A stretch of 64,000 bases of DNA, from NCBI GenBank assembly GCA_902363825.1, contig CABJBK010000014.1, positions 18,458 through 82,457 of the forward strand, in the 5' to 3' direction. The stretch comes from Lachnospiraceae bacterium (GTDB lineage Bacteria; Bacillota; Clostridia; Lachnospirales; Lachnospiraceae). Under the pieces are notes generated by a model. It was not told where the DNA came from. It did not search any database and saw nothing but the letters and a program-made list of their open reading frames with translations. A program made the position numbers and the translations under genes. Positions 7,642 to 17,359 of the stretch are shown here, piece by piece (the first letter of the stretch is position 1; each line of letters starts with the position of its first letter).

Positions 7642-9075
7642 ATGAAAAAGTATAAAATATGTAAAATCCTTCTTGTTATACTGGCAATTTTTTTATGTGT
7701 GGCTTTTTATGAATTGCTCGGAATCTGCGTTGCATATAAAAAGCAGCCGGAAGTGTCCAATACAACCAAAAAAGAAACAAAAAATGGGTCATGGAACGAA
7801 TGCAGTGAAAATACAGAACGGGCAGTAATCATAGAAAAGAATCCAGAAGCGCTTTTACAAAGAGTGCGTTTGATCAAGAATGCAAAAAAGGAAATTATTC
7901 TTTCTACTTTTGCATTTCAATCCGATGAAAGTGGAAAATTGATTTTAGGAGCACTGCATGATGCGGCAGACAGAGGTGTACATATTCGTCTGTTAGTAGA
8001 TGGAATGGAGAGCTGGATTGATATGGAAGGAAATCCGTATTTCTATGGATTATCTTCCCATGAGAATGTTGAAATTAAACTATATAATAAGGCCAATCCG
8101 TTGAAACCATGGAAGATGATGGGTAGAATGCATGATAAATATTTGATTGCAGATGGAAAGAGATATATTCTTGGGGGAAGAAATACATACAATTATTTCC
8201 TGGGTGATTTTCCGGGACATAAGAACTATGACAGAGACGTGTTAGTGGTTTGCGATGAACCTGAGAAAGAAAATTCAGTTAACCAGTTGTCAGAGTATTT
8301 TGAAACGATATGGGAACAAGAAGACAGTGGTTATTTTCATGACAATAAAAAACTGGCAAATAGAAAATCTGTAAAGAACGCAGTTTTAGAGCTGCAGAAC
8401 GGCTATCAGAAATATTTTGAAGAGAATAAGGAAAGAATCTGCGATACCGATTACACGGACGAAACTTTTGAGACAGAAAAGATTGCATTAGTGTCAAATC
8501 CTATTCACACAGGTTCCAAAGAACCAGTAGTGTGGTATCAGTTGGGAGAATTGATGAAAAATGCAAAAAATCGTGTGAAGATCCACACGCCATATATTAT
8601 CTGTAATGATATGATGTATAATACATGGGAGGAGATTGCAGAGAACGTTTCAGATTTTTCTATCATGACAAATTCAGTTGCGAATAATGGGAATCCATTT
8701 GGGGCTGCCGATTATGCGAAAAACAGAAATAGAATCTTAAGTACAGGAATTAATATCTGGGAATATGAAGGCGGTTATTCATACCACGGAAAAAGTATTC
8801 TGATTGACGATGATCTGTCTGTAATCGGTTCCTTTAATATGGACATGAGAAGTACATATCTGGATACGGAACTGATGCTTGTAATACGCAGTAAAGATAT
8901 TAATAAACAGTTGGAAGAGGGGATGATGGAATATGAAAAAGTGTCCCGCCAGATATTAGAAGGCGGAACTTATAATGATCCATATCATGTAGAGCCAATC
9001 GAATTAACAAAGAAACGTCAGAGAAAAATATTTTTAGTACAGCATCTGCTTGGATGGGCAAGGTATCTGTTTTAA
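7642..9075 (+). CDS. Phospholipase D family protein, ClsC-like
   Basis: A 477-residue protein with an N-terminal membrane anchor (residues about 7-28) and two PLD domains. The first HKD motif is MHDKYLIADGKRYILGGRN and the second is YHGKSILIDDDLSVIGSFN followed by MDMRS. The two H-x-K-x4-D sites together form one phosphodiesterase active site. Layout and size resemble ClsC/YmdC-type cardiolipin synthases; the substrate is presumably phosphatidylglycerol or another envelope phosphodiester (inference). It starts an operon with the response regulator 17 bases downstream. Codon use is AT-rich compared with the 42-63 kb core. Confidence 0.85.
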   Translation: MKKYKICKILLVILAIFLCVAFYELLGICVAYKKQPEVSNTTKKETKNGSWNECSENTERAVIIEKNPEALLQRVRLIKNAKKEIILSTFAFQSDESGKLILGALHDAADRGVHIRLLVDGMESWIDMEGNPYFYGLSSHENVEIKLYNKANPLKPWKMMGRMHDKYLIADGKRYILGGRNTYNYFLGDFPGHKNYDRDVLVVCDEPEKENSVNQLSEYFETIWEQEDSGYFHDNKKLANRKSVKNAVLELQNGYQKYFEENKERICDTDYTDETFETEKIALVSNPIHTGSKEPVVWYQLGELMKNAKNRVKIHTPYIICNDMMYNTWEEIAENVSDFSIMTNSVANNGNPFGAADYAKNRNRILSTGINIWEYEGGYSYHGKSILIDDDLSVIGSFNMDMRSTYLDTELMLVIRSKDINKQLEEGMMEYEKVSRQILEGGTYNDPYHVEPIELTKKRQRKIFLVQHLLGWARYLF

Positions 9076-9092
9076 TAAGGAGGAAGGAAAAC

Positions 9093-9764
9093 GTGTTTCA
9101 AATATTGATTGTAGAAGATGATAAAGAATTAAGCCAGCTATTCCAAAAAGTGCTTGAGAAGAATGGATATCAGGTCAAAAGTGCATCGGATGGAGCACAG
9201 GCATTAGAAGTATTGGATAAGGAATATATTGATCTGATCATTTCTGATATTATGATGCCGGTTATGGATGGCTATGAACTGGTGTCGGAACTTCGTTCAG
9301 CAGGATATCAGATACCAGTGCTTATGATCACTGCGAAAGGTTCCTTTGATGATATGCGCCAGGGATTTCTTTCGGGAAGTGACGATTATATGGTAAAACC
9401 GGTAAATGTGAATGAAATGGTTTTAAGAGTCGGAGCACTGCTTCGCCGTGCACAGATACTGAATGAACACAAAATTGTGATCGGTTCAACAGAGTTTGAT
9501 TATGATGCAATGACAGTTACAACTGATAAGGAAAGTCTTGTTTTGCCTAAAAAAGAATTCCTGCTTTTATATAAGCTTGCAGCTTCGCCAGGCAGAACAT
9601 TTACAAAACAACAGTTGATGGATGAAGTATGGGGATACGAGACGGAGGCAGACCCACATACGATAGAGGTACATATAGGAAGAATCAGAGAGCGTTTTAA
9701 AGATAACCCTGATTTTGAAATCGTAACAATGCGTGGAATTGGATACAAGGTGGTGAAAAAATAA
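9093..9764 (+). CDS. OmpR-family response regulator
   Basis: A 223-residue regulator. The receiver has E8-D9-D10 and phosphoacceptor D52 in IISDIMMPVMDGYEL, then MITAKG and MVKPVNV. The winged-helix effector domain reads LPKKEFLLLYKLA, then RTFTKQQLMDEVWGYE and EVHIGRIRERF. GTG at 9093 is chosen because AAGGAGG at 9077-9083 sits at ideal spacing; an upstream in-frame ATG at 9054 lies inside the PLD gene. The stop codon overlaps the kinase ATG by one base, so the pair is translationally coupled. Confidence 0.92.
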   Translation: MFQILIVEDDKELSQLFQKVLEKNGYQVKSASDGAQALEVLDKEYIDLIISDIMMPVMDGYELVSELRSAGYQIPVLMITAKGSFDDMRQGFLSGSDDYMVKPVNVNEMVLRVGALLRRAQILNEHKIVIGSTEFDYDAMTVTTDKESLVLPKKEFLLLYKLAASPGRTFTKQQLMDEVWGYETEADPHTIEVHIGRIRERFKDNPDFEIVTMRGIGYKVVKK

Positions 9765-10807
9765 TGGAACAAAAGAAAGAAAAAGGATTGCGGATCCGAT
9801 CCTGTCTGACTGGTGCAATCTGGCTGGCACTTGTATTTTCAACAGTCATATCTGCTTTATTATTTGCTTTTTTGAATCATTTTTTTAAACTGCCGGGCAG
9901 CATACCTGTGCTTGGCTGGCTTTTGATTTTCAATACATTGATTGCAGGGCTGATCACTTCTTTTATCAATGCAAAGTTACTGGAACCAATTACCAGACTT
10001 AGTAAAGCAATGAAGGAAGTTTCTCGGGGAGATTTTGAACAGCATTTGGAAACGAACAGCCGTATAGCAGAAGTTGGAGAATCTTATCAAAGTTTTAACG
10101 TTATGACAAAAGAACTTCGTGCAACAGAGGTGCTGCAGATGGATTTTGTATCTAATGTTTCTCATGAGTTTAAGACCCCGATTAATGCCATTGAAGGATA
10201 TACAATGCTGCTTCAGGGAGAAGAACTGTCTCCGGATCAAGAGGAATATGTAGAAAAAATCTTATTTAACACCCAAAGACTTTCCGGATTGGTTGGTAAT
10301 ATTTTGCTGTTATCCAAGTTAGAGAATCAGAACATACCAATGAAAAAAACAGAATATCGTCTGGATGAACAGATCCGCCAGGCATTTCTTTCATTGGAAA
10401 CAAAATGGACAGAAAAAGAAATTGGTTTTCAGGTAGAATTGGAGGAAGTTAAATATACTGGGAATGAAGGACTTTTTATGCATATCTGGATAAATCTTTT
10501 GGATAATGCGATTAAGTTCAGCCCTTCAAAGGGGACAATTACGATGTTTCTGAAACAAGAACAGGATTCTGTTAAGTTCATTCTGGAAGATGAAGGACCA
10601 GGAATAGAGGATGATGTAAAATCCAGAATATTTGACAAGTTCTATCAGGTAGATGGATCTCATAAAGCAGAAGGAAATGGCCTAGGTCTTGCACTTGTAA
10701 AACGGATTGTAGATAGTGCCGGAGGAACAATCAAAGCAGAAAACCGTGAATATGGTGGATGCAGATTTGTTATAGAGCTGCCAAAGCAGAAAGATGAGAT
10801 TATATAG
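9764..10807 (+). CDS. Sensor histidine kinase
   Basis: A 347-residue membrane kinase. Two transmembrane helices (about 18-40 and 47-65) are separated by only a few residues, so it has almost no extracellular sensor and may sense within the membrane. Then come HAMP (LLEPITRLSKAMKEVSRGDF), the HisKA H-box VSHEFKTPINAIEGY, N-box NLLDNAIKFSP, G1 DEGPGIED, F-box FDKFYQVDG and G2 GNGLGLALVKRI. It is the partner of the preceding OmpR regulator. An intramembrane-type sensor next to lipid and efflux genes suggests envelope stress input (inference). Confidence 0.92.
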   Translation: MEQKKEKGLRIRSCLTGAIWLALVFSTVISALLFAFLNHFFKLPGSIPVLGWLLIFNTLIAGLITSFINAKLLEPITRLSKAMKEVSRGDFEQHLETNSRIAEVGESYQSFNVMTKELRATEVLQMDFVSNVSHEFKTPINAIEGYTMLLQGEELSPDQEEYVEKILFNTQRLSGLVGNILLLSKLENQNIPMKKTEYRLDEQIRQAFLSLETKWTEKEIGFQVELEEVKYTGNEGLFMHIWINLLDNAIKFSPSKGTITMFLKQEQDSVKFILEDEGPGIEDDVKSRIFDKFYQVDGSHKAEGNGLGLALVKRIVDSAGGTIKAENREYGGCRFVIELPKQKDEII

Positions 10808-10840
10808 TTTTAAGATAAATTAGAAGATGGGAGGATTTAT

Positions 10841-11881
10841 ATGACATTTTATCAGGAGTTGCAGTTAAATCAGGCAGGTTCTAAAAACCTGTTGAAAAAG
10901 AGTGAAACACTAAAAGAAAAATTATATCATATGTGGGTATATCTGGTGAAGATAGCTGTTACAATGGCATTTTGTTTTTCCTTTGTTAGTATTTTCAGCA
11001 TCCTATTTGGAAATGAGAACAGCATTGTAGGTGTAGTAGTCTTATTATGTCTCATGGTGTTTAGAAATGCGGATCTGGGGATCCACACCGGACAATCTAC
11101 GATGCTTTTGGCTTTGTTCTTTGTAATTATGACTGTATGTCCGCATTTAGCAAATCAGTTTTCACCGGTATTGGGAATGCTGTTAAATATTGCGGCACTG
11201 GCTGTGTTGATTCTGTTCGGATGCCATAATCCATTCATGTTTAATCAATCTACATTGGTTCTTGGGTATCTGCTGCTATATGGTTATGATGTTACGGGAA
11301 AAAGCTATCAGATGCGATTAGTCGGAATGGCTTTAGGTGCAGCACTTACCTGCTTCGTATTTTATCGAAATCATAAAAACAGAACTTATAAAAGAAATCT
11401 GAAAGATCTGATACAAGAATTTGATATCACTTCTTCCAGAACCAAATGGCAGATATGTCAGATTTTATGCGTACCGATTGTCCTTTGCATTGCAGAACTT
11501 TGTAATATGCCACGTGCAATGTGGGCTGGTATTGCGGCCATGTCCGCGATTTTGCCGTTTATGGAAGATATGCACTACAGAGTCCGTAAAAGGATTGTCG
11601 GAAATATTGCAGGTGTTATATGTTTTACAGTATTATATTTTCTGCTTCCTTCGTCAATCTATGCATATATAGGAATTCTTGGTGGAATCGGTGTAGGATT
11701 TTCAGCACAATATGGCTGGCAGGCAGTATTTAACACATTTGGTGCTTTAGCCATTGCTGCAGAGACTTATGGACTACAAGGAGCGGTTAGTCTTAGAGTG
11801 ATTCAAAATGTTTTTGGTGTTGTGTTTGCTTTAGCATTTTGTGTTATATTTTATTGGTTTATGTCTAAAAAAAGAAAGTGA
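10841..11881 (+). CDS. FUSC-family (aromatic acid exporter-like) membrane protein
   Basis: A 346-residue protein with two blocks of hydrophobic helices separated by a central charged stretch (HKNRTYKRNLKDLIQEFD). The first block starts KIAVTMAFCFSFVSIFSIL; the second contains MPRAMWAGIAAMSAILPF, VRKRIVGNIAGVICFTVLYF and GFSAQYGWQAVFNTFGALA. The MWAGIAAMSAI...R-R-IVGNIAG pattern is typical of FUSC domains, proteobacterial members of which export aromatic acids. The substrate is unknown here. It lies 33 bases after the kinase gene with GGGAGG as RBS and 11 bases before the pgsA-like fragment. Confidence 0.75.
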   Translation: MTFYQELQLNQAGSKNLLKKSETLKEKLYHMWVYLVKIAVTMAFCFSFVSIFSILFGNENSIVGVVVLLCLMVFRNADLGIHTGQSTMLLALFFVIMTVCPHLANQFSPVLGMLLNIAALAVLILFGCHNPFMFNQSTLVLGYLLLYGYDVTGKSYQMRLVGMALGAALTCFVFYRNHKNRTYKRNLKDLIQEFDITSSRTKWQICQILCVPIVLCIAELCNMPRAMWAGIAAMSAILPFMEDMHYRVRKRIVGNIAGVICFTVLYFLLPSSIYAYIGILGGIGVGFSAQYGWQAVFNTFGALAIAAETYGLQGAVSLRVIQNVFGVVFALAFCVIFYWFMSKKRK

Positions 11882-11892
11882 GGTGACCGTAC

Positions 11893-12132
11893 ATGCAGAG
11901 TGAAGTGAATCAGGAAGAAAATTTGAATAGAATTATTACGGTTCCTAATCTTTTTTCTTTTTTTCGGCTTTGTCTGATTCCGGTAATTATATGGAGTTAT
12001 TGTGTAAAGAAAAATCCTCTGTTAGCTGGTGAAATCTTATTGCTGTCTGGTCTTACGGATCTTGCTGATGGATATATCGCAAGAAGATTCCATGGGATTA
12101 GTAATTTAGGAAAAATATTTAGGAGAAGATAG
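11893..12132 (+). pseudogene. Truncated CDP-alcohol phosphatidyltransferase (PgsA-like)
   Basis: Only 79 residues. IITVPNLFSFFRLCLIPVII is the usual first transmembrane segment. DLADGYIARRFHGISNLGK matches the CDP-alcohol signature D-G-x2-A-R-x8-G-x3-D-x3-D as far as the glycine, then the frame runs into IFRRR and stops, losing both final catalytic aspartates and all later membrane helices. A normal protein has about 170-200 residues. It is almost surely inactive. It had an RBS (GTGAGGTGACC) and belonged to the FUSC operon. The 160 bases after it hold no gene. Confidence 0.8.
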
Positions 12133-12293
12133 ATATAAACAGTAAGTCAAACACACAAACTATGGAGTCTTTAGTCGGTTTAATAAAATTTTAGATAGAA
12201 AATAAATCATTCAATGTCATTTAGATAAGGTTTTTTATGACAAAAAGACAGATTGCTTATCTGCCTTATAATGCAGTATAATGGTAACGAGAT

Positions 12294-12632
12294 TTATGCA
12301 ACCCGATACATGAAATCCCTATTTCTCTTTGGACGGAGGTGGATAGGATATTTTCGATTGTACCTGACAGGTGTCAGATACTTTTGTATGAGAAGCATGG
12401 TCTCTGTTTCATTACCACCGTGTTTGAGATATGCCCTGCATATGTTTACTGCATTTGAAACGGATTTACTCTGCATCTGGAGCATAAACTGAATATACTC
12501 GCGGAAAGAAAGTTTGCGGTTCCTGGTAAAATCACTTTCCGGATTACGGCAGAACATGGAGTGAATTTCATCAAGTTCTGTGATGCAGTTGTCGAGTGTG
12601 GATTTTAAATTAGATAAGAAAAAATCAGCCAT
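12294..12632 (-). pseudogene. IS4-type transposase, N-terminal fragment
   Basis: The minus-strand frame begins MADFFLSNLKSTLDNCITEL and contains NPESDFTRNRKLSFREYIQF, the typical N-terminus of IS4-group transposases. It breaks off after about 100 residues without the DDE catalytic core. The following 265 bases (to 12898) hold a hairpin at 12738-12766 (CAGTGG...CCACTG) and the leader of cls, with no further gene seen. Confidence 0.7.
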
Positions 12633-12898
12633 AATGAGCCTCCTTGAAATATGTTTATAATCAAGGCTTGCGCAACATATATTGGCTTACTTGTCAACTG
12701 TTTTTTGTAATATTTTTAAAGTTTTTAGGCATAAAAACAGTGGCTTTCTATGACAGAAAACCACTGAAATGATGCTTAACTGAATGGCATTGGTAATAAT
12801 GATATACTATATTTTATTATATTCTGAAAAGATAAGCCATTCTTTTTTTGTAATGGATCATCAAATAAGAAGAAATTATTATACTAGGAGTGATATAC

Positions 12899-14458
12899 AT
12901 GAAGCAGGATACTTTAGAAGGCAGGGCGAGATCAAAGAATGGTGTAAAAAGACTATGTTTTTCTGTATTTTGTATCTTACTGGAAGCTGCATTTATTGTA
13001 ATGATGATCACAAAACTGAATGAATATGCTGAGATCGTGAACCTTATTACGAGATTATTTGCAGGAGTACTGGTTCTGGCATTATATGCGTCAGATAAAA
13101 CATCTTCTATGAAAATGCCGTGGGTTATTTTGATTCTTATTTTCCCAATCATGGGTGTAGCACTATATTTACTGATCGGATTGAATGGAGGCACACGTAA
13201 GATGCGGGAGCGGTATGCAGATATCGACAGAAAGTTATTGCCGTTGCTTCCTGATAATGTGGCATGCCTGGAAAAGATGAATGCTAAAATTCCAAAAGCC
13301 GGAAATATCAGTGCTTATATTCAGAGAAATGCACATTACCCGGTATATCAGAATACAGATGTTACCTATTATGATGCAGCAGAAAAAGGGCTTGATGCAC
13401 AGCTTGAAGATCTGTCGAAAGCAGAAAAGTTTATTTTTATGGAATATCATGCCATAGAAGATGACAAGGCATGGAAGAAAATACAGAATGTTTTGGAAGA
13501 ACGTGTAAAGGCAGGAGTGGAAGTCCGTGTTTTCTATGATGATATGGGATCGATAGGATTTATTAATACGGATTTTGTGAAAAAACTGGAATTTGTAGGA
13601 ATTCATTGCAGAGTGTTTAATCCATTTATGCCGGGACTGAATGTGTTTTTGAATAACCGTGACCACAGAAAGATCACGGTGATCGATGGAAAGATTGGTT
13701 TTACAGGCGGATACAATCTTGCAAATGAATATTTTAATTATACGCATCCATATGGGCAGTGGAAAGATACCGGAATACGTCTGGAAGGTGATGCAGTCAG
13801 ATCTTTGACGATTACATTTCTGGAAATGTGGAATGCTGTAAGTATGAAAGATATAAATGATACAGATTTTGATCAGTATCTTGTAAAATCAGATTATCAG
13901 GCAGCACAGGAAGGATTTATCCAGCCTTATGCAGATAGTCCGATGGATGATGAACAGGTGGGAGAAGAAGTCTATATCAGTATGATAAACAAGGCAGAGA
14001 GATATTGCTGGTTTATGACACCATATCTGATCATTACCGATGAGATGACACATGCCTTGTGTCTGGCAGCAAAGCGTGGAGTAGATGTCAGGATCATCAC
14101 TCCGGGAATGCCGGATAAGAAGTTAATATACAGCATTACACGTTCTTTCTATCATGGACTGGTGAAAAATGGTGTGAGGATTTATGAATGGACACCAGGA
14201 TTCTGTCATGCAAAAATGAGTGTGGCAGATGACTGTATGGCAACTTGCGGAACGATAAATCTTGACTATAGAAGTCTTTATCACCACTTTGAAAATGGTT
14301 GTTTTATGGCGGATAGTCAGACAGTTTTGGATATAAGAGATGATCTGGGAGCAACAATGAATGAATGCAGGGAAGTGACCGAAAAGTACCGCACAGGACG
14401 GAGTGCATATTTACGGCTCGGACAGTTGTTTATGAGATTGTTTGCAGGACTATTATAG
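12899..14458 (+). CDS. cls: Cardiolipin synthase
   Basis: A 519-residue membrane enzyme that condenses two phosphatidylglycerols into cardiolipin. The N-terminus has two to three transmembrane helices (about 19-40, 47-63, 73-95), the PLDc_N region. The two HKD motifs are RDHRKITVIDGKIGFTGGYN and CHAKMSVADDCMATCGTINL. It ends in the family's amphipathic tail LRLGQLFMRLFAGLL. ATG 12899 has AGGAG at 12886-12890; an in-frame GTG three codons earlier lies inside the SD and is unlikely. It is followed 21 bases later by the bile salt hydrolase gene. Confidence 0.93.
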   Translation: MKQDTLEGRARSKNGVKRLCFSVFCILLEAAFIVMMITKLNEYAEIVNLITRLFAGVLVLALYASDKTSSMKMPWVILILIFPIMGVALYLLIGLNGGTRKMRERYADIDRKLLPLLPDNVACLEKMNAKIPKAGNISAYIQRNAHYPVYQNTDVTYYDAAEKGLDAQLEDLSKAEKFIFMEYHAIEDDKAWKKIQNVLEERVKAGVEVRVFYDDMGSIGFINTDFVKKLEFVGIHCRVFNPFMPGLNVFLNNRDHRKITVIDGKIGFTGGYNLANEYFNYTHPYGQWKDTGIRLEGDAVRSLTITFLEMWNAVSMKDINDTDFDQYLVKSDYQAAQEGFIQPYADSPMDDEQVGEEVYISMINKAERYCWFMTPYLIITDEMTHALCLAAKRGVDVRIITPGMPDKKLIYSITRSFYHGLVKNGVRIYEWTPGFCHAKMSVADDCMATCGTINLDYRSLYHHFENGCFMADSQTVLDIRDDLGATMNECREVTEKYRTGRSAYLRLGQLFMRLFAGLL

Positions 14459-14479
14459 CAGAAAGAAGAGGTGTTCGAT

Positions 14480-15469
14480 ATGTGTACAGCAGCAACTTAC
14501 AAAACAAAAGATTTTTATATGGGCAGAACGCTTGATTATGAATTTTCCTATGGGGAACAGATTACGATAACGCCAAGAAATTATGAATTTGATTTCCGGT
14601 TTGCCGGGAAGATAAAAAGCCATTATGCTTTGATCGGAATGGCATTTGTTGCAGGAGGTTATCCGCTTTATTATGATGCTGTTAATGAAAAAGGCCTTGG
14701 AATGGCAGGTCTTAATTTTGTTGGCAATGCGGCATATGAAGAGGCTTTGCCGGGAGATGAAACAGAAGTCAGCCAGGTGGCACAGTTCGAGTTCATCCCA
14801 TGGATCCTTGTACAGTGTGCTACTGTAGAAGAGGTGAGAGAGAAGCTGGCAGCAATGAGACTGACAGGCACAGCATTCAGCGAACAGCTGCCGACAGCAC
14901 AGCTTCACTGGATCATTGCAGACAAAGACTCCTGTATCGTTGTTGAGTCTATGAAGGATGGGCTGCATGTATATGATAATCCGGTAGGAGTGCTTACCAA
15001 TAATCCACCATTCCCGGGTCAGATGTTTGCACTGAATAATTATGCCGGTGTATCCAGAAAACAGCCGGAGAGTACTTTTGCAGAAGTATTACAGCTTGAT
15101 GCATATAGCAGAGGAATGGGTGGAATGGGAATACCTGGAGATCTTTCCAGCCAGTCAAGATTTGTGAAAGTTGCCTTTACAAAATTAAATTCGATCTCCG
15201 GTGAAGAAGAGGATGAGAGTGTAAGCCAGTTCTTCCATATCTTAGGATCCGTAGATCAGCAGCGCGGATGCTGTGAGGTGACAGAAGGCAAATATGAGAT
15301 CACGATATACACGTCCTGTTGTAATACAGCAAAAGGTATTTATTATTATACGACTTATGATAATCATCAGATCACAGCGGTTGACATGCATGCGGAAAAT
15401 CTGGATTCAGATCAGCTGATCTGTTATCCGCTTCTGTCCAAGGGCGAAGTCAGATGGCAGAATAAATAA
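14480..15469 (+). CDS. Choloylglycine hydrolase family protein (bile salt hydrolase / penicillin V acylase)
   Basis: A 329-residue Ntn hydrolase. After removal of the initiator Met, Cys2 of MCTAAT is the nucleophile. Also visible are R16 and D19 (MGRTLDYEFSYGE), GLGMAGLNF, the N-rich VLTNNPPF and an arginine in SSQSRFVK. These correspond to the C2, R18, D21, N175 and R228 set of bile salt hydrolases. No signal peptide is present, so it acts in the cytoplasm. The start is chosen at the MCT codon, with AAGAGGTG 7 bases upstream. Its neighbours are Cls and FtsH. Whether bile salts or penicillin V is the better substrate cannot be told by eye. Confidence 0.87.
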   Translation: MCTAATYKTKDFYMGRTLDYEFSYGEQITITPRNYEFDFRFAGKIKSHYALIGMAFVAGGYPLYYDAVNEKGLGMAGLNFVGNAAYEEALPGDETEVSQVAQFEFIPWILVQCATVEEVREKLAAMRLTGTAFSEQLPTAQLHWIIADKDSCIVVESMKDGLHVYDNPVGVLTNNPPFPGQMFALNNYAGVSRKQPESTFAEVLQLDAYSRGMGGMGIPGDLSSQSRFVKVAFTKLNSISGEEEDESVSQFFHILGSVDQQRGCCEVTEGKYEITIYTSCCNTAKGIYYYTTYDNHQITAVDMHAENLDSDQLICYPLLSKGEVRWQNK

Positions 15470-15519
15470 TACGAAAATGCACGGAGAAAGCATAACGCAG
15501 AACAACAGGAGGAAAGACC

Positions 15520-17334
15520 ATGAAAGAAGTTAAAACACCGAAAAAACCACTGGCATATTATTATGGGATTGTGTTAATAGTGCTGATCGTATTTAATCTG
15601 GTTGTCACACCAATCCTTATGGAGCATCAGGTAAAGGAAACGGATTATGGAACTTTTATGAGCATGATCGAGAAGAAGAATATTGGTGAAGTAGAAGTTA
15701 AGGACAATCAGATCATCTTTACAGATAAAGATCAAAAAAATATTTATAAAACAGGTCTGATGAACGATCCGAACCTGACGGACAGGCTATATGAATGTGG
15801 AGCAGTATTCGCAAAAGATATCGATAAGCAGATGTCACCAATCATCAGCTTCCTGCTGACCGGGGTTTTGCCATTGATCCTTTTTATCGCACTGGGAAAT
15901 TATATGGCGAAGAAACTGATGGAGCATGCCGGAGGAAAAAATTCGATGGCTTTTGGAATGGGAAAAAGCAATGCGAAGATTTATGTGCAATCTAGTGAGG
16001 GAATCCGTTTTTCAGACGTTGCAGGAGAAGATGAGGCGAAAGAAAACCTTTCAGAGATCGTTGATTATCTTCACAATCCGAAGAAGTATACCGATATAGG
16101 TGCGTCTATGCCAAAAGGTGTCCTTCTTGTAGGACCTCCGGGAACCGGCAAAACAATGCTTGCAAAAGCAGTGGCGGGTGAATCAAATGTACCATTTTTC
16201 TCAATGTCCGGATCAGAATTCGTTGAGATGTTTGTCGGTATGGGAGCTTCCAAAGTTCGAGATCTTTTCGGACAGGCAAAGGAAAAGGCACCATGTATCG
16301 TGTTTATTGATGAAATTGATGCCATTGGTAAAAAGCGTGACGGACAAATGGGCGGAAATGATGAGAGGGAGCAGACCTTAAACCAGCTTCTTACAGAGAT
16401 GGACGGATTTGAAGGAAATAATGGTGTCATCATTCTTGCTGCAACGAACCGTCCGGAATCGTTAGATCTGGCACTTACACGTCCGGGACGTTTTGACAGA
16501 CGTGTGCCGGTTGAACTGCCGGATCTTGCAGGCCGTGAAGCAATTTTAAAGGTTCATGCAAAGAAGATAAAAGCATCTGATGATGTTGACCTGCATACGA
16601 TTGCACGTATGGCATCCGGTGCATCCGGTGCGGAGCTTGCCAATATCATAAATGAAGCAGCATTACGTGCTGTCCGTAGTGGAAGGACCGCTGTAAATGA
16701 ATCTGATCTCGAAGAAAGTATAGAAGTGGTTATTGCAGGATATCAGAAGAAGAATGCGGTTCTTTCAGATCAGGAGAAGAAGGTTGTTGCATATCATGAG
16801 ATAGGACACGCTCTGGTAGCTGCATTGCAGAGTCATTCAGCCCCGGTCCAGAAGATTACGATCATCCCGCGTACCTCAGGTGCACTCGGCTACACTATGC
16901 AGGTTGAGCAGGGTGATAAATATCTGATGACGAAAAAAGAACTTGAGAATAAGATTGCTACATTTACAGGCGGACGTGCGGCAGAGGAGATCGTATTTGG
17001 TGAGATCACGACCGGAGCCTCCAATGATATCGAACAGGCAACAAAAATTGCAAGAGCGATGATCACCCGCTACGGCATGACAGATGAATTCGACATGGTG
17101 GCAATGGAAACCGTGACCAACCAGTATCTTGGCGGCGATACGTCTCTTTCCTGTTCTGCAGATACCCAGAAGGAAATTGATGAAAAAGTCGTGCAGCTCG
17201 TAAAAGCAGAGCATGAAAAAGCAAGAAAAATCCTTGCTGAAAACAGGGAAAAACTGGACGAACTGGCTATGTACCTGTATGAGAAGGAAACAATTACAGG
17301 TGACGAATTTATGAATATTTTAGATAGAAAATAA
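15520..17334 (+). CDS. ftsH: ATP-dependent zinc metalloprotease FtsH
   Basis: A 604-residue membrane AAA+ protease. Two transmembrane helices (about 13-33 and 107-127) flank a short external domain. Walker A is GPPGTGKT at 205-212, Walker B is [12 protein letters not shown] at about 259-270, the second region of homology contains ATNRPESLD and RPGRFDRR, and the zinc site is HEIGH at 426-430. The length is slightly below the usual 630-650. It degrades membrane and regulatory proteins. RBS AGGAGGAAAG. It sits at the end of the envelope island and is followed at once by transposon debris. It may be an accessory FtsH and not the main copy, which usually neighbours hpt or tilS. Confidence 0.93.
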   Translation: MKEVKTPKKPLAYYYGIVLIVLIVFNLVVTPILMEHQVKETDYGTFMSMIEKKNIGEVEVKDNQIIFTDKDQKNIYKTGLMNDPNLTDRLYECGAVFAKDIDKQMSPIISFLLTGVLPLILFIALGNYMAKKLMEHAGGKNSMAFGMGKSNAKIYVQSSEGIRFSDVAGEDEAKENLSEIVDYLHNPKKYTDIGASMPKGVLLVGPPGTGKTMLAKAVAGESNVPFFSMSGSEFVEMFVGMGASKVRDLFGQAKEKAPCIVFIDEIDAIGKKRDGQMGGNDEREQTLNQLLTEMDGFEGNNGVIILAATNRPESLDLALTRPGRFDRRVPVELPDLAGREAILKVHAKKIKASDDVDLHTIARMASGASGAELANIINEAALRAVRSGRTAVNESDLEESIEVVIAGYQKKNAVLSDQEKKVVAYHEIGHALVAALQSHSAPVQKITIIPRTSGALGYTMQVEQGDKYLMTKKELENKIATFTGGRAAEEIVFGEITTGASNDIEQATKIARAMITRYGMTDEFDMVAMETVTNQYLGGDTSLSCSADTQKEIDEKVVQLVKAEHEKARKILAENREKLDELAMYLYEKETITGDEFMNILDRK

Positions 17335-17359
17335 TGTAGTTAATTAGATAACCAATTCC

